In this document: piece by piece, positions 41,007-51,345 of the stretch
Layout: each line of letters begins with the position of its first letter
How positions within the stretch are numbered: the stretch's first letter is position 1
From: Deinococcus aerophilus
GTDB lineage: Bacteria; Deinococcota; Deinococci; Deinococcales; Deinococcaceae
Length of the DNA stretch: 64,000 bases
Direction of reading: 5' to 3'
Assembly (NCBI RefSeq): GCF_014647075.1
Contig: NZ_BMOM01000012.1
Span: 26,781-90,780 of the forward strand
Translations under genes and position numbers: made by a program
Notes under the pieces: generated by a model
Told to the model about the DNA's origin: nothing
Seen by the model: the letters and a program-made list of their open reading frames with translations, nothing else
Database searches by the model: none

Positions 41007-42353
41007 ATGACCACAACCGACTCCCTGGACCTGTCCGCCCACATCGAGCGCGGCCTCTCGGACCTGCGCGAACTGGTGGCGCTGCAAAGCGTGTCGGCCC
41101 AGGGCCGCATGTTGCCCGAGACGGCCGACGCCGTGACTGCGCTGCTGGAAACCGAGGGCTTCAGCGTGGCGCGGTATCCCGGCCAGGTGGCCCCGGTGCT
41201 GGTCGCCGAGGCCGGCGACGGCCCTTTTACGCTGCTGATCTACAACCACTACGACGTGCAGCCCGAGGACCCGCTGGAGCTGTGGGACAGCCCGCCGTTT
41301 GCGCTGACCGAACGGGACGGCCGCCTGTATGGGCGCGGCGCCTCGGACGACAAGGGAGAATTTGTGTCGCGGCTGGCCGGGCTGCGGGCGCTGCGTGAGC
41401 GGCACGGTGGCCGGCTGCCCCTGCGGGTGAAGTGGCTGCTGGAGGGCGAGGAGGAGGTCGGCAGCCCCAGCCTGGGCGCGTTCGTGCGGGAGCACGCCGA
41501 TGAACTGTGTGCCGATGGGGTGTGGTGGGAATTCGGCAGCGTGACGCCGGAGGGCCAGCCGGTCGTGTACGCGGGCCTCAAGGGCGTGGTGTGCCTGGAA
41601 CTGCGCTGCCGGGTGGCGGCGGGGGACCTGCACAGCAGCACCGGCGCGGTGGTGGACAATCCGCTGTGGCGGCTGGCGCGGGCGGTGGCGAGCCTGCGCG
41701 ACGCCGACGGGCAGGTCACCATTCCCGGCTTTCACGACGACGTGCGGGCCGCTTCAGAGGCCGACCGGGCAGCCATCGCCCGCATTCCCGGGCAGGGCGA
41801 GGCGCTGGTGGAGGCCTATGACGTCACGCACCGCCTGGGCACGCCCGCAGAGTTCAATGCCCGCATCAACCTGATGCCCGTGCTGAACGTCAACGGCTTT
41901 CACGGCGGCTACGGCGGCGAGGGCAGCAAGACCGTGCTGCCGGCCGAGGGCTTCGTGAAGCTGGATTTCCGGCTGGTGCCCGACCAGGACCCGGAGAAGA
42001 TCGTGGCGCTGCTGCGCGCCCACCTCGCGGCACAGGGCCTGAGCGACATCGAGGTCGTGGAGCTGGAAAGCCACGAACATCCCTCGCGCAGCGACCTGAG
42101 CGCTCCCTTCGTGCAGACGGCGGTGCGGGTGGCCCGTGAGGTCTACGGCCACGAGCCGATCCTGCACCCCAGCAGCGGGGGCAGCGGCCCGATGCATCCC
42201 TTTATGGAGTACGTAGGGGCGCCGGTGGTCGCGCTGGGCATCGGCAACGTGGCGGGCCGGGTCCACGCGCCCAACGAGAACGTGCTGCGCCGCGATTTCG
42301 AGACCGGGGTGCGCTACGCCCTGGAGCTGATGGACGCGCTGGGCCAGGGCTGA
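41007..42353 (+). CDS. M20-family dipeptidase/carboxypeptidase
   Basis: A 448-residue zinc peptidase of the M20 family (dapE/CNDP-like). Metal and catalytic motifs: YNHYDVQPEDP, GRGASDDKGEF, LLEGEEEVGSPSL, and HAPNENVLRRDF near the C-terminus. The dimerisation lid lies between about 205 and 330. It likely hydrolyses dipeptides. The ATG lies 6 nt after TAAATT (40995-41000), which overlaps the galE stop codon, so it can be transcribed on its own. Confidence 0.9.
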   Translation: MTTTDSLDLSAHIERGLSDLRELVALQSVSAQGRMLPETADAVTALLETEGFSVARYPGQVAPVLVAEAGDGPFTLLIYNHYDVQPEDPLELWDSPPFALTERDGRLYGRGASDDKGEFVSRLAGLRALRERHGGRLPLRVKWLLEGEEEVGSPSLGAFVREHADELCADGVWWEFGSVTPEGQPVVYAGLKGVVCLELRCRVAAGDLHSSTGAVVDNPLWRLARAVASLRDADGQVTIPGFHDDVRAASEADRAAIARIPGQGEALVEAYDVTHRLGTPAEFNARINLMPVLNVNGFHGGYGGEGSKTVLPAEGFVKLDFRLVPDQDPEKIVALLRAHLAAQGLSDIEVVELESHEHPSRSDLSAPFVQTAVRVAREVYGHEPILHPSSGGSGPMHPFMEYVGAPVVALGIGNVAGRVHAPNENVLRRDFETGVRYALELMDALGQG

Positions 42354-42390
42354 AGTTCGCCCCCTTCCCCCACACACGGCGCCATTCGTG

Positions 42391-42407
42391 TTATGTTATT
42401 TACATAA
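42391..42407 (+). promoter_or_regulatory. radiation/desiccation response motif (RDRM) of ddrB
   Basis: TTATGTTATTTACATAA, a 17-bp palindrome with 6-bp arms, 9 bp before the ddrB GTG. RDRM sites are bound by the repressor DdrO, which the protease IrrE (PprI) cleaves after irradiation. Position between promoter and ribosome-binding site (AAGGAGG, overlapping its right edge) fits repression. Confidence 0.92.
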
Positions 42408-42416
42408 GGAGGTCGC

Positions 42417-42959
<543 letters not shown>

Positions 42960-43042
42960 GCCGCCCCCTGCGGGGATAAAGGCAGTCTTGAATTCGCAGC
43001 ATGCCCCACCGTTTCCCGGTTCACGGGTGATTACGGTGGGGC

Positions 43043-43375
43043 ATGACCACCATCAACCTGTCGGTGCCGAAGAAGGTTCAGGACAACGCCGCCCGGGGCT
43101 TAAAGCTGCGTGACGAGTACGGCTTCGGCGGTACCGAGGTCGGCGAGCACATGGCCGAGCGGCTCGCGGCGGGCGGTGAGCTGCAGCCCGACGAGATTCG
43201 CCACGTTTCCCGGTACTTTCCGCGCCACGCCGGGGACAACCTTGAGCAGACCGGCGAGGACGGCGAAAAACCCTCGCACGGATACGTGGCGTGGCTGCTG
43301 TGGGGCGGCGACGAGGTCCGTGCGTGGAGCGAGAAGGTCACCCGGCAGCTCGACGGGGAGGACCGGGAGCCGTAA
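43043..43375 (+). CDS. conserved protein with phage-associated AARGL...GYVAWLLWGGD domain
   Basis: A 110-residue soluble protein. Its sequence pattern VQDNAARGLKLRDEYGFGGT ... RHVSRYFPRHAGDN ... PSHGYVAWLLWGGDEVRAW matches, from memory, a small domain common in bacteriophage and prophage proteins (often near prohead protease or portal genes), of unknown function. Here it stands alone, 84 bp after ddrB, with no other phage gene. The ATG lies 5 nt after TACGGT (43032-43037), so it has its own leaderless promoter. Confidence 0.7.
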   Translation: MTTINLSVPKKVQDNAARGLKLRDEYGFGGTEVGEHMAERLAAGGELQPDEIRHVSRYFPRHAGDNLEQTGEDGEKPSHGYVAWLLWGGDEVRAWSEKVTRQLDGEDREP

Positions 43376-43565
43376 TCCGCAGAGCCGCGACACCAAACGT
43401 CCAGCATCGTGCAAATCCTGCCCGCAAACCGGGGAATACGCCGGCGCTGCTTTCCCATACCCCCGTCGCGGCGCGCGTGGGGAGTCATCACGAACAGCAT
43501 TCTCGGATACAGTAGGACTGTTCATACAAGCGTGGCAGGATGTCGGGGCTGGAGCGTGGGTCGCA

Positions 43566-45719
43566 TTGAATTCTGGGCACATCGAAGCGTTTCTTGAGGA
43601 AGGACAACTTCAGTTCTGGACCCTGGACCTGCGGACGGGGGCAGTGGAGCTGCGCCGGGCGGGCGCGCGCGTGGTCACCTGGGCGGCGGCCGAGCTGGCG
43701 GTCCTGCGCGGCCTGCTGGACCCCGGCGGCTGGGAGCGGCTGCGCCGGGCGGCCCTGCGCAGCGGCGCGGGTGGAAGCGACCTGGACGTGCTGTGCGGGC
43801 TCACGGTTCCGTCGGGCCGGCGCGGGTGGGTGCAGCTCAGCGCCCAGCGGGACCCCCGGGCAGGGGCCGGAGGGCCCCGGCTGCTGGGGGTGGCGCGCAA
43901 CGTCACCCGGCAGCATGCCGAATACGAGCAGCTCACCGAACACGAGGCCCAGCTCCGGGCCGTGATTGACCAGACCCTGGTCGGCATGTACATCAAGGAC
44001 TGCGAGGGCCGTTTCGTGCTTGCCAATCCCTACATGCGCCGGATCGCGGGTGCACTGGGGCCGTCCCTGACGGGCCGCCGGTCCCAGGAGGTGTTCGATC
44101 TGACCGGGGTGCCCGGCATCGCAGCGATGGACCAGGAAGTGCTGAGCACCGGCCGGTCGCTGCGGCGGGAGGTCAGCCTGGAGGAGGGGGGACAGGCGCG
44201 TACCCTGCTGTTCACCAAGGCCCCGTACTGGAAGGGGGGGCAGCTCTCGGGGATCGTCGGGTTCATGCAGGACATCACGCGCCAGAAGGACCTGGAGCAC
44301 CGCGCGGTGGAACAGGCGCGCGAGCTGGAGGCGCGGGTGCTGGAGCGCACCGAGGAACTGCGGCGGGCCAACGATCTGCTGCGGTTCCAGGCCACCCACG
44401 ATGACCTGACTGGGCTGCCCAACCGCCGCTACTTTCTGGGCGCGCTGCAGGACATGCTGACGCGGCGCAGCGGGGAAACGCTGCCCGGGTTTGCCCTGTT
44501 GTTGCTGGACATGGACGGCTTCAAGCGCATCAACGACCGCTTTGGCCACGCGGCCGGGGACGTCTTGCTGCGGCAGTTTGCCCAGCGGCTGGCGCTGACC
44601 CTGGAGGGGGAGGCCAAACTCGCCCGGCTGGGCGGCGACGAATTCGTGATCCTGATGCCGGGGGCCGACCGGGCGCAGGCCAGCTTGCAGGTCGAGCGCA
44701 TCCTGGGCACCCTGCAGCTGCCGTTTCTGGTGGAGGGCCGCGACCTGCAGATCGGCAGCAGCATCGGCATGACGCTTCCCTCCAGCCCGCTTCTGAGCGC
44801 AGAGGACTGTCTGCGGCAGGCCGACATCGCCATGTACCGGGCCAAGGCCACGAACCGGGGCCGCATGCAGGTGTTCGAGCCGTGGATGCTGGGCCGCCAC
44901 ACCCTGCTGCTGAGCCTGCAGACCGACCTTCAGGATGCCGCGCGGCTGGAGCAACTGACCCTGCAGTATCAGCCGGTGGTGTCGCTGACCGACGACACGG
45001 TGCGCGGCGTCGAGGCGCTGGTGCGCTGGCAGCACCCCGAACACGGACAAATCAGTCCTGGGGAGTTCATCGCTCTGGCCGAGGGAACCGGCATGATCCG
45101 CGAGATTGACCTGTGGGTGCTGCGCCGGTCGTGCCGGGCCATGCTGCCGCTGGTCCAGGCCGGTCGGCTGGCCAAGCTCAGCGTCAACTTCTCGCCGCGC
45201 CATTTCGATCAGCCGGGCCTGCCCGAGCAGATCGCCGCCATCCTTTCGGAGACCGGTTTTCCTCACCACGCGCTGGTCGTCGAGATCACCGAGGGGGTGT
45301 TCATGCGCCGGCACCGGCTGGCCAACGTGATGCTGCGCGAGTTGCTGCGCCAGGGCGTGGGCGTCGCGGTGGATGATTTCGGCACCGGATACTCCTCGCT
45401 GAGCTACGTGCAGCGGCTGCCCCTGAGCGACATCAAGGTGGACCGCTCGTTCGTGGCCGCCGCCGCGCAGTATCCCGGCATCATCCGCTCGATTGTGGAC
45501 CTTGCCCTGGGGCTGGACATGACCGTGGTGGCCGAGGGGGTCGAAACCCCCGAGCAGCTGGAGGTGGTGCGCGCCCTGGGCTGCGACTATGCCCAGGGCT
45601 ACCTGCTGAGCCGCCCGCTGTTGGGGCCGGACCTGATTGCCTGGCTCGATGCCCGCGACGCCGCCGCAGAAGCCGTGGAAGAAGTTCAGCCGGCCAATCT
45701 GGGCACCGCCCTGCCCTGA
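43566..45719 (+). CDS. PAS-GGDEF-EAL cyclic di-GMP signalling protein
   Basis: A soluble signalling protein of about 717 residues: a PAS-like N-terminal region, a second PAS domain (ending in GFMQDITRQKDLEHR), a coiled coil, a GGDEF domain with intact LGGDEFVIL, and an EAL domain with EALVRW, NFSPRHF, EITEGVF, DDFGTGYSSL, AEGVET and QGYLLSRP. Both catalytic centres look intact, so it could make and break cyclic di-GMP. The start is unclear: TTG at 43566 is the most plausible in-frame start, since no ATG or GTG precedes the first domain. TACAGT at 43508-43513 could be the -10, and a CTG at 43518 is an alternative. Confidence 0.88.
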   Translation: MNSGHIEAFLEEGQLQFWTLDLRTGAVELRRAGARVVTWAAAELAVLRGLLDPGGWERLRRAALRSGAGGSDLDVLCGLTVPSGRRGWVQLSAQRDPRAGAGGPRLLGVARNVTRQHAEYEQLTEHEAQLRAVIDQTLVGMYIKDCEGRFVLANPYMRRIAGALGPSLTGRRSQEVFDLTGVPGIAAMDQEVLSTGRSLRREVSLEEGGQARTLLFTKAPYWKGGQLSGIVGFMQDITRQKDLEHRAVEQARELEARVLERTEELRRANDLLRFQATHDDLTGLPNRRYFLGALQDMLTRRSGETLPGFALLLLDMDGFKRINDRFGHAAGDVLLRQFAQRLALTLEGEAKLARLGGDEFVILMPGADRAQASLQVERILGTLQLPFLVEGRDLQIGSSIGMTLPSSPLLSAEDCLRQADIAMYRAKATNRGRMQVFEPWMLGRHTLLLSLQTDLQDAARLEQLTLQYQPVVSLTDDTVRGVEALVRWQHPEHGQISPGEFIALAEGTGMIREIDLWVLRRSCRAMLPLVQAGRLAKLSVNFSPRHFDQPGLPEQIAAILSETGFPHHALVVEITEGVFMRRHRLANVMLRELLRQGVGVAVDDFGTGYSSLSYVQRLPLSDIKVDRSFVAAAAQYPGIIRSIVDLALGLDMTVVAEGVETPEQLEVVRALGCDYAQGYLLSRPLLGPDLIAWLDARDAAAEAVEEVQPANLGTALP

Positions 45720-45751
45720 GCGCCCGCCCGCCGGGCGGCTATCCTCGGCCC

Positions 45752-46231
45752 ATGCCGCTGCACCCCGACCTGTTTGTGCCCACCCCCGAGGACTGGGAAC
45801 GCCTTTCGCCCGAGGAACTGGCCGCGCGCCTGAACGGTCCGCAGGGCCAGGGGTTGGCCGGCACGCTGGGAGCGCGGCTGGGCATCACCTTTCTCAGCGT
45901 GACCCGTCAGCGTCTGTTGGCCCGCATGCCGGTGGAGGGCAACCGTCAGCCCGGCGGGCGGCTGCACGGCGGCGCGAGTCTGGCCCTGGCCGAGGAGCTG
46001 GCGAGCATGGGAGCGTGGATGAACCTGGACCCCCGCCGGCAGGTGGCGGTGGGGGTGGACCTGAACGGCACGCACGTCCGGGGGGTGGTGGCCGGCGACT
46101 TCGTGACCGGCGAGGCGACGCTGGCCTACCGGGGCCGCAGCGTGATGGTCTGGACCGTGGAGGTCCGAGACGGGCGGGGCCGCGTGAGCAGTCTGGCGCG
46201 CTGCACCTGCCACGTGGTGCCGGCAAGCTGA
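45752..46231 (+). CDS. hotdog-fold (PaaI-like) thioesterase
   Basis: A 159-residue PaaI/4HBT thioesterase. The active-site helix motif is GGRLHGGASLALAEELASM, where HGG plus the following Glu/Asp region is diagnostic. A VAVGVDLNGTHVRGV strand follows. Substrates are acyl-CoAs; menaquinone precursor DHNA-CoA or phenylacetyl-pathway products are possible. The ATG lies 6 nt after TATCCT (45740-45745). Confidence 0.87.
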   Translation: MPLHPDLFVPTPEDWERLSPEELAARLNGPQGQGLAGTLGARLGITFLSVTRQRLLARMPVEGNRQPGGRLHGGASLALAEELASMGAWMNLDPRRQVAVGVDLNGTHVRGVVAGDFVTGEATLAYRGRSVMVWTVEVRDGRGRVSSLARCTCHVVPAS

Positions 46232-46274
46232 GCCGCAGGCCGCGGGGAAGGGCGAACACTGTATTCGTCCCCGC

Positions 46275-46303
46275 ACCCGTTTAACCCCGTACCCGTTTAA
46301 CCC
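46275..46303. repeat. short tandem repeat at the csaB stop codon
   Basis: ACCCGTTTAACCC occurs twice (46275-46287 and 46291-46303, 16-bp period). The right-hand copy contains the csaB stop codon (TAA on the minus strand), so a small duplication has copied the end of the gene into the intergenic space. Confidence 0.6.
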
Positions 46304-47268
46304 AGCGCCCGGCTGAAGCTGTTCGAGGCCCGCAGTTTCATGTCCTCGATGGCGTTCCAGTCGGGAGTGACCCGCCGCAGCGTTTCATCGACCAGCCGGT
46401 CCACCTCGGGGGTGGTGGAGTGCACCGGGGCGCCGGCATCGGCGCAGAACCCGCGGACCTTGGGGTCGTAGGCAACGCCGGAAAACGGTGTGCCGGCGGC
46501 AGCGGCCAGGATCACCGCATGCAGGCGGACGCCGATCACGTACCCGCTGCGGGCAATGGCGTCCAGCGCAGCCTGGGGGTCGCGGGTGCTGATCACGTGG
46601 TTGGCGCCCAGGGTGTGCGCGGCCTCATCGTCGTGCGCGGGCATCAGGCTCAGCGCCGTGACGTGGCGCCCCTCCAGGCGCAGGCGGCGGGTGACCTCCT
46701 GCAGAGCGGGCAGCGCCTCGGTGACGTCGCCGCGTGGGGCGATGATCACGTCCTGGCCGACCCGGGAGAGTTCCGGAGTGGGCCGCAGCAGCAGCGCCGG
46801 GTCACCGCCCAGCTCGCCGCGCAGGCCCAGCTGTTCCAGGGTGTTCAGGCTGCCCTCATCACGCACGATGATGCGCAGGCCTGCCAGGGCGGCGGCCACC
46901 CGGCGGCCCCCTTGCGGCGAGAGCGGCCCGACGCTCTGGTTGAAGATCACCACCCGTTTGCCCAGCAGCCGGGCCAGCCGGATCACGCCCAGGTAGTACG
47001 TCAGCGTGCGGGCGCTGGTGCGGTCCTGCAACAGGCCGCCGCCGCCGCTGAGCAGCACCCGCGAGCGGGCCACCGCGAGCAGCAGCGCCGCCGGATTCAT
47101 GCGCGGGGCCGCCTCACAGCCGTAGGTCTGGGCGGTGTCGTGCGGGGTGTTCGAGAGCAGCAGCGGGGTCAGTCCCCGCGTCTTGACCTCGCGGACGATG
47201 GACAGCGCGATGGCCTCGTCCCCGGTGTTGCCAAAGCCGTAGTAACCGCTGACGGCAACCCGGCTCAT
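46297..47268 (-). CDS. csaB: polysaccharide pyruvyl transferase CsaB
   Basis: A 323-residue glycosyltransferase-B-like ketal pyruvyltransferase that adds pyruvate to cell-wall polysaccharide so S-layer homology (SLH) proteins can bind. N-terminal AVSGYYGFGNTGDEAIA is typical; SGGGGLLQDRTS and FNQSVGPLSPQGG follow. Deinococcus attaches SlpA-type proteins through SLH domains. The ATG at 47268 overlaps the stop of the upstream DUF5693 gene by 4 bp. Confidence 0.93.
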   Translation of the reverse strand: MSRVAVSGYYGFGNTGDEAIALSIVREVKTRGLTPLLLSNTPHDTAQTYGCEAAPRMNPAALLLAVARSRVLLSGGGGLLQDRTSARTLTYYLGVIRLARLLGKRVVIFNQSVGPLSPQGGRRVAAALAGLRIIVRDEGSLNTLEQLGLRGELGGDPALLLRPTPELSRVGQDVIIAPRGDVTEALPALQEVTRRLRLEGRHVTALSLMPAHDDEAAHTLGANHVISTRDPQAALDAIARSGYVIGVRLHAVILAAAAGTPFSGVAYDPKVRGFCADAGAPVHSTTPEVDRLVDETLRRVTPDWNAIEDMKLRASNSFSRALG

Positions 47269-49154
47269 GCGCCCACCTCCGGCGCGGCGCGGCGGCCGGT
47301 GCCGGAGCCGCTCCACAGCCGCATGCCGAGCCGCAGGGCCCAGATGGCGACCACGCCCATCAGCAGGCCCAGGCCCAGGCCCAGGAACACGCGGGCCGCG
47401 CTGATCAGCAGCGGGGTGTGAAAGTGCGAGAAGGTGTTGAGGATGCTCGACTGGCCCACCACCCCGGCCAGGATCAGCAGGCCGCTGAAGTACCCCGGCA
47501 GCGTGCCGCTGAGGCCGAGCAGGGCCAGCGGATGCGCGGCGATCTCCTTGAAGCGTGGGCGGATGATCGAGTCCTGTACGTCGCGCCGCAACGAGGTCTC
47601 GAAGTCGCTGACCTGACCGCCGGTGGTGTTGCCCCGGCGGTCAAACACCAGCGAGAGAAGCAACAGACCCAGACCCATCACGGCCACGTCGCCCAGCCGG
47701 ATGGGCGCGCTGTACAGATCGGAGATGGTCTTGCGGATGTCCTGCCGGGGCAGGAAGCTCAGGGCCACCAGCGTCAGCGGCAGCAGCAGCGTTAAGCCCA
47801 CGCCGCGGAAGGGGGCCAGGCCCAGGGTGCTCTCGCGGCTGGCCCCCAGCGCCGAGACGAACAGCACGCCGGTCAGGCTCAGGCCCGTCGCCAGGAACCA
47901 GTCCGTGACCCGCGAGCGCCTCAGGATCAGGCCCAGCGCGGGAAAGCTGACGGCCGCGATCAGGGCCGCGCTCTCGAAGGGATGCAGGGTGTTCAGGCCG
48001 ACGGCGAGTAGCGCCGTGAACCCGGCGGCGAGCAGCCCCAGCCGCGCGAGCGGGTAGCTCAGCCCAAGCAGCAGCAGCGCCGCCAGCGGTCCCACCATGC
48101 TCAGCGCCTGCAGCAGCGGGCTGGGGGTGAAGAAGGTGACCTGCGGGCTGCCGATGCTCACGCCCGAGCGCCCGAGCAGGCTCTGGGTGCGCCGCAGCAT
48201 GTCCTCGGTCTCGTTGATGGTCGGGTAGGGCCGCAGGTACAGCAGCCGCATGCCGCGTTCGCGCGCTGCGAGGTTGTACTTGCTCGCCACGTCCAGCGGA
48301 TCAAGTTTGTTCTGGTAATCGGGCGACAGTGCAAACAGCCTCACCCCGCCGTGCGTGCGGACCAGGGTATCCAGGCCCCTCTGGATGTTGCTCTCGATGA
48401 TCGCCGGAAGCCGCGCGCCCAGGGCAGTGTTGACCTGCGCGAGCAGTTTCGGGGTGCGCGCCCCGATCACCTCATCGCCGGTAAAGGCGATAAAGGGCAC
48501 GTCCGGCCAGTCGGCACCCACCCGGGCCGCCGGCACCGCGTCGTCCTGATAGGGCCGGTACACAAGGACCAGCCCCTGCTGCTTGAACGCGTTGATCCGT
48601 TCGGTGTCCGGTCCGGCCGGCAGGTAGCGGGGGTCGCTGGGCCACTCCACCCAGGTCTGCCCCCCGATGCGGACCTCACGGGTGGGGATGGTGTAGCGGG
48701 CGCGCAGCGCCGCAGCGATCTCGGGACTGGCCGCGCGCATGTACACAGCGTTCGTCCTGACCCCCTGGTCCGGAAAGTCCGCCGCGAGGTCCGAGCCGTT
48801 TTTCAGATAGACCTCGCCGCGCTGTTCCCGGCTGGCGACGGTGTCCTCATACAGCGCGACCCCGTTGACGCCCAGCGCCCGGTAACGGTCGAGCAGCGCC
48901 TGCGGTTCCAGGCCCGAGCGGCGGGCCTGCGTGACGAGTGCCGGATAGTCCATGACCAGCGCCGCCGTTTTCTGGGCCTGCTCGTACTGCACGCGCTGCA
49001 CAGCCAGAATCAGCGCCGGAATCAGCGACAGCACGATCAGGCCCAGCAGCATCCGGGTCCAGGGATGGCGCGAGGCGGGCGGCAGCGTGGGTCCCGGCGC
49101 CGCGGGGGGCGTGGCCGGGGTGGGGGTGGGGCGCGGGCGGATCGGGTCGGTCAC
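47265..49154 (-). CDS. DUF5693 membrane protein
   Basis: A 629-residue inner-membrane protein. It has a Pro/Thr-rich cytoplasmic N-terminus, one transmembrane helix at about 35-55, an extracytoplasmic domain of ~300 residues, and about nine helices in the C-terminal half. The family commonly neighbours csaB, as here, and probably helps make or export the pyruvylated wall polymer; the mechanism is unknown. The GTG at 49154 is preferred because TAGGAT (49161-49166) lies 6 nt before it; a GTG two codons earlier abuts that hexamer. Confidence 0.87.
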   Translation of the reverse strand: MTDPIRPRPTPTPATPPAAPGPTLPPASRHPWTRMLLGLIVLSLIPALILAVQRVQYEQAQKTAALVMDYPALVTQARRSGLEPQALLDRYRALGVNGVALYEDTVASREQRGEVYLKNGSDLAADFPDQGVRTNAVYMRAASPEIAAALRARYTIPTREVRIGGQTWVEWPSDPRYLPAGPDTERINAFKQQGLVLVYRPYQDDAVPAARVGADWPDVPFIAFTGDEVIGARTPKLLAQVNTALGARLPAIIESNIQRGLDTLVRTHGGVRLFALSPDYQNKLDPLDVASKYNLAARERGMRLLYLRPYPTINETEDMLRRTQSLLGRSGVSIGSPQVTFFTPSPLLQALSMVGPLAALLLLGLSYPLARLGLLAAGFTALLAVGLNTLHPFESAALIAAVSFPALGLILRRSRVTDWFLATGLSLTGVLFVSALGASRESTLGLAPFRGVGLTLLLPLTLVALSFLPRQDIRKTISDLYSAPIRLGDVAVMGLGLLLLSLVFDRRGNTTGGQVSDFETSLRRDVQDSIIRPRFKEIAAHPLALLGLSGTLPGYFSGLLILAGVVGQSSILNTFSHFHTPLLISAARVFLGLGLGLLMGVVAIWALRLGMRLWSGSGTGRRAAPEVGA

Positions 49155-49223
49155 AGGCACATCCTAGAGGGCAGAAAGAGGACAAGAGGGACGGCGGAAA
49201 ACATCACAAAGCGCACCAGCGTA

Positions 49224-49280
49224 GGCCCTTCCCACGCCGCCCCGCGTCCACCGAAGGAAGGAGGCGGCGTGGGAAGGGCC
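49224..49280. terminator. 18-bp perfect inverted repeat downstream of udk
   Basis: Arms 49224-49241 and 49263-49280 pair perfectly over 18 bp with a 21-nt loop. It begins 12 nt after the udk stop (49293) on the minus strand. No T tract follows directly, but TTTT occurs about 27 nt further on. Likely a terminator or transcript-stabilising hairpin. Confidence 0.6.
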
Positions 49281-49292
49281 GGGGCCGCGCCG

Positions 49293-49907
49293 TTACACCG
49301 TGGCGCGGATGCGGGCCGTGAGCATGTCCAGCGCCGGCTCGTTCATGCCGCCGTGCGGAATGATCACATCGGCGTAGCGCTTGGTGGGTTCCACAAAGCT
49401 CAGGTGCATGGGCCGCACGAAGTCCAGGTACTGCTGGATCACGCTCTCGGGGGTGCGTCCGCGTTCCTGGGTGTCGCGCTGCAGCCGCCGGATAAAACGC
49501 ACGTCCGCGTCGGCGTCCACGAACACCTTGAGGTGCATCCGGCCGCGCAGCGCCTCGTCGTACAGCGCAAAGAAACCCTCCAGCACCACCACGCTGCCGG
49601 GCAGCACGGTGGTGGTCTGCGGCGAGCGGGTGTGCTGCGTGAAGTCGTACTCGGGCATGTCGATGGGCACCCCGGAGAGCAGGGCGTCCAGATGGTCGCG
49701 CAGCAGCGCCCAGTCGAAGGCGGCCGGGTGGTCGTAGTTGGTCTTCAGCCGCGCCTCGAAGGGAATGTCATCCTGGCTGCGGTAGTAGTTGTCCTGATTG
49801 AGCACCGCCACGCCCTGTACGCCCACCGTCTCGATCACCCGCCGGGTCACGGTGGTCTTGCCGCTGCCCGATCCGCCCGCCACGCCGATCACGAAGGGAG
49901 AGGTCAC
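49293..49907 (-). CDS. udk: uridine kinase
   Basis: A 204-residue P-loop nucleoside kinase that phosphorylates uridine and cytidine in pyrimidine salvage. Walker A GVAGGSGSGKTT (residues 8-19), the LNQDNYYRSQDDIPFEARLK region, the YDFTQHTRS lid, and the Arg-rich RLQRDTQERGRT. The start is GTG with only a weak AGGTG upstream. Confidence 0.95.
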   Translation of the reverse strand: MTSPFVIGVAGGSGSGKTTVTRRVIETVGVQGVAVLNQDNYYRSQDDIPFEARLKTNYDHPAAFDWALLRDHLDALLSGVPIDMPEYDFTQHTRSPQTTTVLPGSVVVLEGFFALYDEALRGRMHLKVFVDADADVRFIRRLQRDTQERGRTPESVIQQYLDFVRPMHLSFVEPTKRYADVIIPHGGMNEPALDMLTARIRATV

Positions 49908-50001
49908 CGCGCACCTGCGGCATGGGAGGCAACGGGGAGGAGGAGACGGGAAGCGTGCAGACGCACGGCGTGGAACGTGGAGGTCTGGGTCATGGGTCCT
50001 T

Positions 50002-51033
<1,032 letters not shown>

Positions 51034-51345
51034 CGTCGCTCCTGTGCTGCGTCCTTCCCGGTGCATTGCCCTCCGGGACGCGGCGAACGTTCCGCAGGGT
51101 AGCACTCCCCACCGCCGCCCTCCTGTGACTTTTTGCGGAGTGGCGGGGCGGCCCGGGCGGCGCCGGAACATGCCCCCTTCCGGCCCTCAGGGTGGCGCAC
51201 TGAAAGAACGCTGTCAGACCCCGCCCGGCACTCTGCGAGCATGACTGCACCCGCGCCGACCCCCTGGCCTGTCTTACGGACCACGGCGGCGCGCGTGGCG
51301 GGGTCGTCCGCGTTTCATTCACTGGGCGCGCGAAGGGGGAATTGA
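51034..51345. other. intergenic region between divergent genes, 312 bp
   Basis: Separates the minus-strand dehydrogenase homologue and the plus-strand E3-binding-domain gene. TACCCT on the minus strand is a possible -10 for the dehydrogenase. A plus-strand 34-codon ORF (51241-51345) ends with its stop directly against the ATG at 51346 and has a CACTCT 6 nt before its own ATG; I consider its coding status doubtful. Nothing else is recognisable. Confidence 0.5.

Noticed and set aside
43492..43523. GAACAG/CTGTTC inverted repeat as a possible LexA-type box near the GGDEF-EAL gene
   Set aside because: 6-bp arms separated by 20 bp do not match a known SOS box; mentioned only in the start-codon finding.
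51241..51345. 34-codon ORF ending exactly at the ATG of the E3-binding-domain gene
   Set aside because: Only a weak CACTCT upstream, no ribosome-binding site, unremarkable composition; kept as a remark in the intergenic entry.
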